NCBI GenBank assembly: GCA_020636575.1
Contig: JACJXP010000001.1
Coordinates: forward strand, 186,001 to 250,000
DNA from: Chitinophagales bacterium
GTDB lineage: Bacteria; Bacteroidota; Bacteroidia; Chitinophagales; Chitinophagaceae
Reading direction: 5' to 3'
Length of the DNA stretch: 64,000 bases
The notes below the pieces were generated by a model. That model was given only the letters and a program-made list of their open reading frames with translations, was not told the origin of the DNA and did not search any database. Shown piece after piece: positions 52,654 to 61,584 of this stretch; position 1 is the first letter of the stretch; every line of letters starts with the position of its first letter. The translations under genes were made by a program, and so were the position numbers.

Positions 52654-53703
52654 ATGAAACAAGGTCAGCAAAATATCAGGCATCTTTCTCTAACAGAACT
52701 GGAACATTATTTTGAAGAACTGGGAGAAAAAAAATTCAGGGCCAAACAGGTGTATGAATGGCTTTGGTTAAAACCTGTACAGTCATTCAGCGAAATGACT
52801 AATCTCTCCAAAGAGCTTCGTCAAAAACTAGGTGAACAATTTACACTGCCTGCATTGACGGTAGATCTGATACAACAAAGTGATGATGGTACCATCAAAT
52901 CGAGATTTAGAACTCATGATGGTCATTTGGTTGAAGGAGTATTGATACCCACCACATCCCGGTTTACAGCATGTGTATCATCTCAAATAGGATGTTCTTT
53001 GAGTTGTAAGTTTTGTGCTACGGGTTATATGGACCGGAAAAGGAATCTTGAATTTGATGAGATATATGATGAAGTTGCATTGATCAATAAACAATGCCTG
53101 GAGCAATATGATAAAAAGATCAGCAATATTGTTTTTATGGGCATGGGTGAACCACTGTTGAATTATAAACAGGTAATAAGATCTATTGAAAAAATCACTT
53201 CTCCTGATGGATTGGCTATGAGCCCCCGCCGTATCACCGTATCTACTGCCGGTGTGGCTAAAGGCATCAGGCAATTGGGTGATGATAAAGTAAAATTCAA
53301 ACTGGCATTATCATTACATGCAGCCAATGATAAAAAAAGACATGAGATCATGCCGATTAACGACTCTAATAATATTAAGTCGTTAATTGATGCGTTGAAT
53401 TATTTCTATAAACAAACGGGCAACGAGATCACTTTTGAATATATCCTGTTCAAAAACTTTAATGATTCTTTACAAGACGCTGATGAACTTATTAAAATAT
53501 ACAGACAGGTTCCTGCTGACCTGGTAAATCTTATTGAGTATAACCCTATTGATTTTGCCAGTTTTCAAAAGCCAGAAGAATCTAAGGTTCAGGCATTTAT
53601 GCAATACCTGGAAAAACATCGGGTGAATGTGAGACTAAGACGAAGCCGGGGTAAAGATATCGCTGCAGCCTGCGGTCAACTGGCCAATATAGACAACCGC
53701 TGA
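52654..53703 (+). CDS. rlmN: Dual-specificity rRNA/tRNA adenine C2-methyltransferase RlmN
   Basis: The 349-residue radical SAM enzyme has CSLSCKFC (CxxxCxxC) near residue 110, with FMGMGEPLLNY and RRITVSTAGV following. The closing LRRSRGKDIAAACGQL holds the second catalytic Cys. It methylates A2503 of 23S rRNA and A37 of some tRNAs. The length is normal for RlmN. It diverges from the thiolase gene. Confidence 0.95.
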   Translation: MKQGQQNIRHLSLTELEHYFEELGEKKFRAKQVYEWLWLKPVQSFSEMTNLSKELRQKLGEQFTLPALTVDLIQQSDDGTIKSRFRTHDGHLVEGVLIPTTSRFTACVSSQIGCSLSCKFCATGYMDRKRNLEFDEIYDEVALINKQCLEQYDKKISNIVFMGMGEPLLNYKQVIRSIEKITSPDGLAMSPRRITVSTAGVAKGIRQLGDDKVKFKLALSLHAANDKKRHEIMPINDSNNIKSLIDALNYFYKQTGNEITFEYILFKNFNDSLQDADELIKIYRQVPADLVNLIEYNPIDFASFQKPEESKVQAFMQYLEKHRVNVRLRRSRGKDIAAACGQLANIDNR

Positions 53704-53850
53704 TACTCCATATCTACCTTCTACGAAAATTTTCATACTTCCATTAAACTTCGGAAATAATAATTAGTCCGATAGGCGTTCACATTTTTTTATCATATGA
53801 CTGCCGAAGGTTAATCAAACATAAGCCGTCAAAAAACAAAAGTTAAGCAC

Positions 53851-54522
53851 ATGAAAAAAATATTTTTAGCAGCAACGGTATTATCTCTTGCATTTTCCAT
53901 TCAGGCACAGGAAATACCTGAAAGAAAAGCAGAAAGACAAGATCGATCTGATCTCCGTCAAAAAAGAATGCATCGTCCGGGAATGGAGATGCGTAATCTT
54001 GAACTGACAGAAGCACAAAGAGAACAATTCAAACAGCAAAGAGAAAGTTTCCAGAAACAAATGCAGGAACTCAAAAAGAATGATGAGATCACAGTAAAAG
54101 AGTGGAGAAACAAAATGGAAACGCTTCGCAAAGAGAATAAATCCAAAATGGATAACATTCTTACCCAGGAACAAAAAGACAAGATGAAAAAAATGAGGGT
54201 TGAAGGAGCTGAAAGAAGAAAAGGAATGATGGAAAAAAGAGAAGAGGTTAGAAAAGACAGGTTGAATCTTACAGAAGAGCAATCTGCCAAATTAAAAAAG
54301 AGCCGGGAAGAGATGCAGCAAAAACTCAAGAGCATCAAAGAAAACAAGGCATTATCAGATGAGCAAAAGAAAGAGCAGGTAAAAGAAGCCATGAAAAAAC
54401 AAAGAGAGTCAATGCAATCTGTTTTAACGGATGAACAAAAAGCAAAAATGAAAGCGGATCGTAAACACAGACCTGCAAAAAGAATGAAGAGACCCGCTCC
54501 TAAGGACAAGGAGGTCATCTGA
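53851..54522 (+). CDS. Secreted helical protein, Spy/CpxP-like (LTxxQ repeats)
   Basis: The 223-residue protein has a signal peptide (MKKIFLAATVLSLAFSIQA) and long charged helices. Repeated LTxxQ-like motifs are LELTEAQREQF, ILTQEQKDKM, LNLTEEQSAKL, LSDEQKKEQV and VLTDEQKAKM. It resembles periplasmic stress chaperones of the CpxP/Spy superfamily, though longer and more basic. It is monocistronic, followed by a clear terminator. Confidence 0.75.
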   Translation: MKKIFLAATVLSLAFSIQAQEIPERKAERQDRSDLRQKRMHRPGMEMRNLELTEAQREQFKQQRESFQKQMQELKKNDEITVKEWRNKMETLRKENKSKMDNILTQEQKDKMKKMRVEGAERRKGMMEKREEVRKDRLNLTEEQSAKLKKSREEMQQKLKSIKENKALSDEQKKEQVKEAMKKQRESMQSVLTDEQKAKMKADRKHRPAKRMKRPAPKDKEVI

Positions 54523-54541
54523 TCCACTATAAAACTAAAAG

Positions 54542-54564
54542 CCCTTCTTTTGAAGGGTTTTTTT
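54542..54564 (+). terminator. Rho-independent terminator
   Basis: CCCTTC (54542-54547), loop TTTT and GAAGGG (54552-54557) are followed by seven T. It lies 20 nt after the stop of the Spy/CpxP-like gene. Confidence 0.85.
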
Positions 54565-54578
54565 ATGACTATATTTGC
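54549..54578 (+). promoter_or_regulatory. Putative promoter of the RluB-like gene
   Basis: TTTG (54549-54552) and TATATTTGC (54570-54578) with a 17-nt spacer approximate the Bacteroidota promoter. It overlaps the terminator of the preceding gene. The start codon is 34 nt downstream. Confidence 0.4.
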
Positions 54579-54611
54579 AGCTGCTACTGTTGTAAAACAG
54601 CAATCTTTATT

Positions 54612-55529
54612 ATGAAAAAGAAATCTACAGACAACTTCGGAAAATTTACCCGCAAAAAAAGTAATGCTGCCATAAAAGAAGAATTCAAGCAGCAAAAACG
54701 TAAATGGAAGAAAGAAAGGGAAGAGTTTTTTGATAAAAAAAGAAAAGAACAATCTTCCGTTCAGCATACCTCAGCAAACAGTATCAGCAGACCAGACACA
54801 GGCAACCAGCAGATGCCATTGAACAAGTTCATTGCACATGCAGGTATATGTGCCCGCCGGGATGCTGCCGAGCTGGTAAAACAGGGCGCTGTTAAGGTAA
54901 ACAACCAGCTTGTAACCGAACCGGGCTTTAAAGTAACTGCCAAAGATGAAGTAAAAGTGAATGGGAAAAAGATCTTTCTTGCCAAAAACCTGGTTTATAT
55001 CCTGCTTAATAAACCGAAAGATTTTATTACCACTACGGATGATCCGCAAAAAAGGAAAACCGTATTGGATCTTATAAAAAGAGCTACCAGCGAAAGAGTA
55101 TTTCCCGTTGGCAGGCTCGATAGAAATACATCCGGGCTTTTGTTATTGACCAATGATGGCGACCTGGCACAGAAACTCACACATCCCAGCAATGAAGTAA
55201 GAAAAGTATACCAGGTAACGCTGAACAAACCCCTGGAGAAAAATGACTTTGACCAGGTATTAAAAGGCATCACATTAGAAGATGGCCCGGCCTCTGTGGA
55301 TGTACTGGCTTATTCTGACTTAAAAGACAAAACACAGATCGGGGTGGAAATTCATAGTGGCCGCAACCGGATCGTTCGCCGCATTTTTGAGCATTTGGGT
55401 TATGATGTAAGAAACCTAGACAGGGTGATGTTTGCCGGGCTTACCAAGAAAAATGTAGACAGGGGCAAGTGGCGATATCTTTCAGAAAAAGAAGTGAGGG
55501 GTCTGAAACATTTTAGAAAAGGGAAATAA
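54612..55529 (+). CDS. Pseudouridine synthase, RsuA/RluB family, with basic N-terminal extension
   Basis: The 305-residue protein has about 65 residues of Lys-rich extension (MKKKSTDNFGKFTRKKS...), then an S4 RNA-binding domain (PLNKFIAHAGICARRDAAELVKQG). The catalytic domain carries the Asp motif GRLDRNTSGLLLLTNDGDL and the end RIFEHLGYDVRNLDRVMFAGL. It isomerises uridine in rRNA, probably 23S. The extension is likely disordered and RNA-binding. Confidence 0.9.
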   Translation: MKKKSTDNFGKFTRKKSNAAIKEEFKQQKRKWKKEREEFFDKKRKEQSSVQHTSANSISRPDTGNQQMPLNKFIAHAGICARRDAAELVKQGAVKVNNQLVTEPGFKVTAKDEVKVNGKKIFLAKNLVYILLNKPKDFITTTDDPQKRKTVLDLIKRATSERVFPVGRLDRNTSGLLLLTNDGDLAQKLTHPSNEVRKVYQVTLNKPLEKNDFDQVLKGITLEDGPASVDVLAYSDLKDKTQIGVEIHSGRNRIVRRIFEHLGYDVRNLDRVMFAGLTKKNVDRGKWRYLSEKEVRGLKHFRKGK

Positions 55530-55546
55530 GAGGCCCACCCCAACCC

Positions 55547-55566
55547 CCTGCCTACCGACAGGCAGG
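55547..55566. repeat. Short palindromic repeat
   Basis: CCTGCC and GGCAGG arms surround an 8-nt loop in the gap between two pseudouridine synthase genes. It is preceded by CCCACCCCAACCCC. It looks like a dispersed intergenic repeat type rather than a terminator, since no T run follows. Confidence 0.4.
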
Positions 55567-55594
55567 CTCACGAAGGGAGGGAGAAAAATCTTCA

Positions 55595-56311
55595 ATGAAA
55601 CTATCCGAGATAACCATATTTGAAAATGATGATTTTATTGCATTAAATAAACCTGCCGGACTTTTATCAGTTCCCGACAGGGAAGGAAAAGAAACTTCAC
55701 TTAAACGTTTATTGCAGGAACAATATGGCAAAATATTTACTGTTCACCGGCTCGATAAAGAAACCAGCGGGCTGATCATTTTTGCTAAAACTGAAGTGGC
55801 ACACAAACATCTTTCTGCACAATTTGAAGCAAGGGCTACCAAAAAGATATACCGGGGACTCGTAATAGGTTCTCCATTTGAAAAAAAAGGAAGCATTGAT
55901 GCTCCCATTGCAGAACATCCTGCAAAGAACGGAACCATGATCATTCATCGGAAGGGCAAAGAATCACTGACCGACTATGAAGTGCTGGAGGATTATGGCA
56001 TTTATTCTTTGATGCAGTTTCAGATACACACCGGCCGCACCCACCAGATACGGGTACACATGAAGAACCTGGGACATCCTATTGTTTGCGACCAGATTTA
56101 CGGTGATGGCAAACCTGTCTTTATTTCTGCTATTAAAAAGAAATACAATCTTTCAAAAACTGAGTTGGAAGAAAGACCCATTTTAGGAAGACTAGCCCTT
56201 CATTCTTTCAAGCTTTCTTTTAAAGATGTAAATGGAGACTTAAAAGAGCTGGAAGCAGAGATGCCAAAAGATATACGGGCTACTTTGCAACAGTTGGGGA
56301 AGAAGAAATAG
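55595..56311 (+). CDS. Pseudouridine synthase, RluA family
   Basis: The 238-residue protein has no S4 domain. It begins with the RluA fold (FENDDFIALNKPAGLLSVP), then the catalytic HRLDKETSGLIIFAKT with its Asp, and HTGRTHQIRVHMKNLGHPIVCDQIYG. It is shorter than RluD, in the size range of RluA/TruC-type enzymes. The target RNA is not clear. It lies 65 nt after the RluB-like gene. Confidence 0.92.
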   Translation: MKLSEITIFENDDFIALNKPAGLLSVPDREGKETSLKRLLQEQYGKIFTVHRLDKETSGLIIFAKTEVAHKHLSAQFEARATKKIYRGLVIGSPFEKKGSIDAPIAEHPAKNGTMIIHRKGKESLTDYEVLEDYGIYSLMQFQIHTGRTHQIRVHMKNLGHPIVCDQIYGDGKPVFISAIKKKYNLSKTELEERPILGRLALHSFKLSFKDVNGDLKELEAEMPKDIRATLQQLGKKK

Positions 56312-56375
56312 CTTCATAAAACCAGCCTAAAAACAGATTGTTTTAGCTGTTACTGCATTTAGTAACTTTAGTGAC

Positions 56376-57392
56376 ATGAAACCCTATAAAATACTATGCT
56401 CAATTTTTTTGGTTCTTATATTAACAAACACAACAGAGATTATTGCACAAACTAAGTATGATCCAAAGAACTTATTAGATGCAACAAAATTTCTTTCCAA
56501 ACACACACCCACTTATTTAAAAACAAGAATAAAAAACTGTAACAAAGACAGTCTGAAAGATCTAGTCCCACCATGGAATTACACAAATAAATACTATGTT
56601 ATTGCAAACTGGACCATTACAAATAAAAACACTAGATTTCAACGTTACTTTTCAAATATAAATGTCACTAGCAGACAAGACCAAGCATCACTTATATTAC
56701 AAGTATTCAAAAATTTTTTAAATAATAAACCGTTGGATATTGAAAACATCATTAAGCAGTTTCAAAATGATCGAAAACAATGGCACTACAAAGATTCATC
56801 AAAATTAACTGCTGATTCAATTGAGGGCATTTATATCCCATCTAACCTAAATGATTGCTTCACACAACTTGATCGCTTCTGGAGTGACTCATTAAAAAAT
56901 GTGATTAGAAATATGTCAGAGTCTAAATTCACGGCTGGCGAACATTTAAATTCTGGGATGTGGATAAGGAATAATTGGGGGCTTCATAGAGGTTCAAGGC
57001 TAACAAAATTTTTCAATAATATTGGCGTTTCTAATGCCGAAGGTATTTCCGGAATAATAATAACATCTTATTATCGGTATTTAAAAGGCATTAATATTGA
57101 TTTAGCATATCAGATTTCAAATTATAGCTATTACAATGGAGTAACTGTTTATCCACCCGAAAGTACATATCCTGAAGGAATAACTCACTCTAGCTACTAT
57201 GGAACAATGCATTTTAATAGAAAGAATAATGAATTTGAGCCGATCTATTTTTGGAGAAACCCAAAAACAAAAAGCGTTTGGCTTTCACATTATTTTTTTG
57301 GCTGGGTAGACACTAAACAAGAAGAATTTGAAATCAAAAAGAATTTATCAAAAAATCAGCTAAGAAAACTTTTTAAAAAAAAGCATAAATAA
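56376..57392 (+). CDS. Secreted protein of unknown function (possibly DUF6794)
   Basis: The 338-residue protein has a signal peptide (MKPYKILCSIFLVLILTNTTEIIA). The middle part has IPSNLNDCFTQLDRFWSDSLKNVIRNMSE and SGMWIRNNWGLHRGSRLTKFFN (named by position 152-225). This resembles the DUF6794 pattern of Bacteroidota and related groups (recollection). The gene is clearly more AT-rich than its neighbours, with many Asn, Lys and Ile codons, which could mean recent transfer. No catalytic motif is visible. Confidence 0.6.
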   Translation: MKPYKILCSIFLVLILTNTTEIIAQTKYDPKNLLDATKFLSKHTPTYLKTRIKNCNKDSLKDLVPPWNYTNKYYVIANWTITNKNTRFQRYFSNINVTSRQDQASLILQVFKNFLNNKPLDIENIIKQFQNDRKQWHYKDSSKLTADSIEGIYIPSNLNDCFTQLDRFWSDSLKNVIRNMSESKFTAGEHLNSGMWIRNNWGLHRGSRLTKFFNNIGVSNAEGISGIIITSYYRYLKGINIDLAYQISNYSYYNGVTVYPPESTYPEGITHSSYYGTMHFNRKNNEFEPIYFWRNPKTKSVWLSHYFFGWVDTKQEEFEIKKNLSKNQLRKLFKKKHK

Positions 57393-57413
57393 TAATTGTT
57401 AGCTAATAGTCTA

Positions 57414-58607
57414 CTATGTGTCTTCAGTTATTTTCAGAGCTTGTAAAATATCATCCAGTATATCTTCAGGATGTTCCAGCCCTACAGAAATACGAATTAA
57501 CCCGTCAGTAATCCCAACCTCCTTTTTCTCTTCATCTGATAATTTGGAATGTGTGGTGGATGCCGGGTGCGAAGCAATAGTTCGGCTGTCGCCCAGGTTA
57601 TTGGTCATCGATATCATTTGCAGGGAGTCCAGGAATTTCTTACCGCTTTCTATGCCGCCTTTCAGTTCAAAAGTTACAATACCGCCTCCATTGCTCATTT
57701 GCTTTTTAGCAATAGCATATTGTGGATGGGTTTCCAGGTAAGGATATTTTACCCAATTTATCTTTTCATGTTCCTGCAAAGCTTTGGCAATAGTTAATGC
57801 AGATGCTGCATGTTTCTCCATGCGGATATACAAAGTCTCCAGGCTTTTGCTCAACACCCATGCATTAAAAGGGCTCATGGAAGGGCCGGTATTTCTTACA
57901 AACAAATACAGTTGGTTGATCAGTTCTTTATTCCCCACCACTACTCCACCCAATACTCTCCCCTGTCCGTCAATAAATTTGGTGGCAGAATGAATAACGA
58001 GATCAGCTCCAAACAAAACAGGTTGTTGTACAGCTGGTGTGGCAAAGCAATTATCAACAACGAACAATATGTTGTTCTTTTTACAAATAGCGGCTACAAA
58101 TTCGAGGTCAATAATATCAAGCCCGGGATTGCTGGGAGTTTCCAGGAAAAGTATTTTGGTATTGGGCTTTACCAGTTCTTCAATACTTTCCGGCTTTGCC
58201 ATATTAAAATAGGAATGAGAAATTCCCCATTTGGGCAGATACTTTGTCAGCAATGTATGTGTGGAACCGAATACAGCGGAGGAGGAAATAATATGATCCC
58301 CGTTTTGCAGAAAGGTCATAAAGCTGGCAAAGATGGCGGCCATCCCCGTCCCGGTCGCAATGCCATCTTCAGTGCCTTCTAATGCGGCCATTTTATTTAC
58401 AAACTCATCAACGGTGGGATTCGAAAAACGGGAATAAATATTCACATCCAGTGAATCATCAGCAAAAGCTGCAGCCATCTCATCAGCAGAATCATACGTA
58501 AAGCTGCTGGTCAAAAAAAGAGGTGTGGCATGTTCTTTCTCTCCTGTTCTTTTTGTTTGTATGCGAACGGCTTTTGTTTCCGGGTGTTGTTGTTTTTCTT
58601 CTTTCAT
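57414..58607 (-). CDS. PLP-dependent O-succinylhomoserine sulfhydrylase (MetZ-like)
   Basis: The 397-residue enzyme has the PLP Lys210 in HSATKFIDGQGRVLGGVVVG. EGTEDGIATGTGMAAIFASF and the conserved TPSNPGLDIID are family hallmarks. The FIDGQGR sequence is typical of MetZ rather than MetB/MetC, which fits sulfide incorporation into homocysteine. It follows the APS reductase gene by about 86 nt, in line with sulfur assimilation. Confidence 0.88.
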   Translation of the reverse strand: MKEEKQQHPETKAVRIQTKRTGEKEHATPLFLTSSFTYDSADEMAAAFADDSLDVNIYSRFSNPTVDEFVNKMAALEGTEDGIATGTGMAAIFASFMTFLQNGDHIISSSAVFGSTHTLLTKYLPKWGISHSYFNMAKPESIEELVKPNTKILFLETPSNPGLDIIDLEFVAAICKKNNILFVVDNCFATPAVQQPVLFGADLVIHSATKFIDGQGRVLGGVVVGNKELINQLYLFVRNTGPSMSPFNAWVLSKSLETLYIRMEKHAASALTIAKALQEHEKINWVKYPYLETHPQYAIAKKQMSNGGGIVTFELKGGIESGKKFLDSLQMISMTNNLGDSRTIASHPASTTHSKLSDEEKKEVGITDGLIRISVGLEHPEDILDDILQALKITEDT

Positions 58608-58693
58608 GCAGATCTGATAAGGCTGCTAAAATACAACCTAACCATGAGGTCGGCTTATTCAGTTAAGTAAAAGATGCTTTTTGAAATAGCTGA

Positions 58694-59404
58694 TCAAACA
58701 GCTTTGCCGCCTTTGATATGATGCAGGCCGCATTCCTTATGAGATGTTTCCCACCACCAGCGGCCGTCCCTTGCCTGCTCACCCGGTTGAATAGCCCGGG
58801 TACAGGGAGCACAGCCAATGCTGATGAAACCTTCGTTATGCAGCAGGTTATAAGGTACATTGTATTGTTCTATATGATCCAAAACATTATTCAGTGACCA
58901 GTTGATCAGCGGGTTGTATTTATACAATTCCCTGTCATCCATCCATTCTATTATTGGCATATTTTCTCTGCCTGCAGATTGGCCTGCCCGTAATCCGGTG
59001 ATCCAAACCTTTGCTCCTTCCAGGGCCCTGTTCAGTGGTTTTACTTTCCGGATATAACAGCATTCTTTCCGATTCTCTACTGATTCATAAAAGCTGTTAA
59101 TGCCCTTTTGAGCAACAAATTGCTCCACATCTTTTGTCTCGGGAAAATAGATCTCAATATTCTGATTATAGCGGGCAGCAGTTCTTTCGATCAGATCATA
59201 GGTTTGATTAAACAATCTTCCTGTATCCAATGTGATCACACGAACCGGTAATGCATTCCGGAAGATAATATCTGTTATAACCTGGTCTTCTTGTCCCAAT
59301 GAAGTCGTGAACACCACTTTACCGGGATATTGATCGCAAAGAAGTTTTATTGCTTCAGCCGCTTCTTTATTTTCTATTGCTGAAAAAATATTCTTACTAA
59401 CCAT
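58694..59404 (-). CDS. cysH: Adenylyl-sulfate reductase (CysH, [4Fe-4S] type)
   Basis: The start is set at ATG 59404 (MVSKNIFSAIENK, 236 residues), overlapping the DUF2061 gene by 8 nt. The catalytic ECGLHH near 224-228 and both Cys pairs of the iron-sulfur type (KECCYIRK at 115-116, GCAPC at 198-201) are present. These pairs mark enzymes that reduce APS with a [4Fe-4S] cluster rather than PAPS. It makes sulfite for cysteine synthesis. Confidence 0.92.
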   Translation of the reverse strand: MVSKNIFSAIENKEAAEAIKLLCDQYPGKVVFTTSLGQEDQVITDIIFRNALPVRVITLDTGRLFNQTYDLIERTAARYNQNIEIYFPETKDVEQFVAQKGINSFYESVENRKECCYIRKVKPLNRALEGAKVWITGLRAGQSAGRENMPIIEWMDDRELYKYNPLINWSLNNVLDHIEQYNVPYNLLHNEGFISIGCAPCTRAIQPGEQARDGRWWWETSHKECGLHHIKGGKAV

Positions 59405-59654
59405 TAGCCCTTTTTTTATTTGCAAAATACTCCCATGCCCTGTCGTGCAGGTAAAAAAGGAATATCTTAGTGAACACTTCTACCGCCCCGATACTTAAAG
59501 CGAAATTCCATTTGCCTGTTATCAGGTAGGATATGATGATCGTATCGATTGTTCCTACAATACGCCATGAAAGTGCCTTGCTCAGGCTGAATAGATGGCT
59601 TCTTCTGTTCCGGATCATAGATTGCTTTTGTTTTACAATCAGGTCGAGTATCAT
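59397..59654 (-). CDS. Small membrane protein, DUF2061 family
   Basis: The 85-residue protein has two helices with the DUF2061 pattern (SKALSWRIVGTIDTIIISYLITG and FALSIGAVEVFTKIFLFYLHDRAWEY). Such proteins are repeatedly linked to sulfate-assimilation genes. It overlaps cysH by 8 nt, so the two are cotranscribed from the promoter at 59698-59729. The role is unknown. Confidence 0.85.
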   Translation of the reverse strand: MILDLIVKQKQSMIRNRRSHLFSLSKALSWRIVGTIDTIIISYLITGKWNFALSIGAVEVFTKIFLFYLHDRAWEYFANKKRANG

Positions 59655-59697
59655 ATTCCTTAAATTTTAAGATCAGGCTAATTCTTTAACCGCAAAT

Positions 59698-59736
59698 CAA
59701 AAATAAAAGGAAATTATTACCCTACCAAATAAGTAG
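59698..59736 (-). promoter_or_regulatory. Promoter of the cys operon with a CTAC...GTAG operator over the -33 box
   Basis: On the minus strand TTTG (59729-59726), a 20-nt spacer and TATTTTTG (59705-59698) form a full Bacteroidota promoter for the DUF2061-cysH genes. The -33 box lies inside CTACCAAATAAGTAG (59722-59736), a short inverted repeat CTAC/GTAG. A regulator bound there, most simply the neighbouring Rrf2 protein, would block the promoter. Confidence 0.6.
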
Positions 59737-59749
59737 ACTAAAAAGATGG

Positions 59750-60157
59750 TTAAACGAGCAGGTCTTTTAAAGTTCTGTTTTCCACGATGTTCAGGGTGGC
59801 ATCCCTGACTTCTATCATCATATCATGCAAGCCACAATGCTTTTCATCACAATCCTTACAGCGTTCATAGAAGTATAAACTAACACATGGTAGCATGGCA
59901 ATAGGCCCGTTGATAAGCCTGATTACAGTAGCCACTTTTACTTTAGATGGGTCTTTCTTTAGAAAATAGCCGCCTCCTTTCCCTTTTCTGCTATCAAGAA
60001 TTCCTTCTTTTTTTAATTCGAGCAGAATATTTTCCAGGAATTTAAGAGGTATCTTTTTCTTTTTTGATATTTCAGATATCAATACCGGCCCTTCCTTATA
60101 CTTCTCTGCCAGGTAGGTAAGGGCTTTAAACGCATATTGCGATTTTTTAGAAAGCAT
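59750..60157 (-). CDS. Rrf2-family transcriptional regulator
   Basis: The 135-residue protein has the Rrf2 winged HTH (MLSKKSQYAFKALTYLAEKY, then ISKKKKIPLKFLENILLELKKEGILDSRKGKGGGY, by position 20-60). The effector part has the Cys set CVSLYFYERCKDCDEKHC, more than the three of IscR, so an iron-sulfur or thiol sensor is likely. Its place upstream of cysH points to control of sulfur assimilation. Confidence 0.88.
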   Translation of the reverse strand: MLSKKSQYAFKALTYLAEKYKEGPVLISEISKKKKIPLKFLENILLELKKEGILDSRKGKGGGYFLKKDPSKVKVATVIRLINGPIAMLPCVSLYFYERCKDCDEKHCGLHDMMIEVRDATLNIVENRTLKDLLV

Positions 60158-60159
60158 CG

Positions 60160-60564
60160 TTATATAATTTCAACCTTATAAAGTACATCTGAATTCTTTT
60201 TTAGCATTGCAGATACCCCGCAATACTTTTCTAATGAAAGGTCAACTGCCTTTTTTACTTTATCCAAATTGGCAGCGTCAGTATGCACTTTGTATGTTAT
60301 ATGGATATCCTTGTAAACCCGGGGATGTTCCTCTGTTTGATCGGCTTCAACTTCAATACTGAAATCAGAAAACTCAACCCTCATCTTTTTAAGAATATCA
60401 ACAACATCAATGCCCGAACAACCGGCCAGACCCGATAATAATAATGCTTTGGGTCCAAAACCGTTCTCCCTTGTACCATCGATCTGGATAACATTGTTAT
60501 CCAGTTTACTGCTAAACTGCTGACCGATCACCCATGTTGTAATTGTCTTAGTCATAGATTTCAT
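60160..60564 (-). CDS. OsmC/Ohr-family protein
   Basis: The 134-residue protein has the family pattern KALLLSGLAGCSGIDVVDILKKM with the catalytic-type Cys and later EKYCGVSAMLKKN with the second Cys. OsmC-like proteins reduce organic hydroperoxides with thiols; some members act in other sulfur chemistry. It lies 2 nt before the Rrf2 gene and 0 nt after the CDF gene. Confidence 0.88.
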   Translation of the reverse strand: MKSMTKTITTWVIGQQFSSKLDNNVIQIDGTRENGFGPKALLLSGLAGCSGIDVVDILKKMRVEFSDFSIEVEADQTEEHPRVYKDIHITYKVHTDAANLDKVKKAVDLSLEKYCGVSAMLKKNSDVLYKVEII

Positions 60565-61554
60565 TTATGTTAATCCGTGTCGCTGGTTCCTTGAAATATT
60601 ATCCAGCGTAAACTCAATTTTTTTCTTAAACTCAAATTTACGTTCACTACAATCCTGTTTATTACAAATGTGGCATGAAAAAGGCATACATCCATCCGAA
60701 TGAACAAACATCTCCAGGGAACTACCAAAGCTATCCTTGATCAACGCCGTAAGCTTGTCTATTTCACTATGCGCCTCATGTACATTGAGATACCATGGAA
60801 CCGTTAAGTGGCAATCAACATGCAGCTTATTTCCATACTTGATCACCCGCAGATTATGCAGATCGACCCAGTTCTCTCTTCTGTTATCATTCAATACCAC
60901 TGCCATTTTTCCCAATAACTCCATATCTGCTTTATCCATTATACCTGAAACAGAACCCCGCACTATTTTATATCCGTTATAGATAATAATAGCCCCAAAA
61001 ATGATAGCCACTGCACCATCAATCCATAAATAGCCTGTAAGGGTAACCAATAATAAACCCGCAATGATCCCGACTGTAGTTAATGTATCAGTTTGCAAAT
61101 GCCTTCCACTGGCTATCAATGCAACAGAATTATTTCGCTTTCCTGTTTGTACACAAATGATACCCATCACAAGGTTAATAAGAGCTGTAGCAGTTACCAG
61201 GTATATTCCTTCATTCAATTGATGCAAAGCAACCGGGTTAATGAAATGCATAATAGCCTTATAAATAATGAGAATACCGGCCGCACCAATAAGTGTTCCC
61301 TCAATAGCAGCAGATATAAATTCGGCTTTCCCATATCCATAAGGATGGTGAATATCCCTGGGCCTGGCTACCAGTGATAAACTATAAACTCCGATAAAAC
61401 CTGCGGCTACATTTACAATACTTTCAAGTGCATCAGTAAGAATTGCTACAGAGTGTGTAAGAAAATAAGCAGCAAATTTTATTACTAACAAAATAACGGA
61501 AACAGCCGTTACCCATTTTTGTATTGTAAGATTCTGTCTGTCGATCTGCTGCAT
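60565..61554 (-). CDS. Cation diffusion facilitator family transporter
   Basis: The 329-residue protein has six membrane helices, with LTDALESIVNVAAGFIGVYSL in helix 2, HPYGYGKAEF after helix 2 and RHLQTDTLTTVGIIAGLLLV in helix 5. The cytoplasmic domain ends with an unusual Cys-rich tail (DGCMPFSCHICNKQDCSERK). It exports a divalent metal such as Zn, Co or Fe. The Cys tail may sense metal. It lies upstream of osmC and the Rrf2 gene in one close-packed set. Confidence 0.9.
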   Translation of the reverse strand: MQQIDRQNLTIQKWVTAVSVILLVIKFAAYFLTHSVAILTDALESIVNVAAGFIGVYSLSLVARPRDIHHPYGYGKAEFISAAIEGTLIGAAGILIIYKAIMHFINPVALHQLNEGIYLVTATALINLVMGIICVQTGKRNNSVALIASGRHLQTDTLTTVGIIAGLLLVTLTGYLWIDGAVAIIFGAIIIYNGYKIVRGSVSGIMDKADMELLGKMAVVLNDNRRENWVDLHNLRVIKYGNKLHVDCHLTVPWYLNVHEAHSEIDKLTALIKDSFGSSLEMFVHSDGCMPFSCHICNKQDCSERKFEFKKKIEFTLDNISRNQRHGLT

Positions 61555-61584
61555 CCGGTTTTAATACGAGGTTATTATTTATAA

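Noticed and set aside
53881..54767. Minus-strand frames of 133 and 269 residues opposite the Spy/CpxP-like gene
   Set aside because: The Ser/Phe/Leu-rich composition is the complement of Lys/Glu/Gln codons, and they cross a terminator and promoter.
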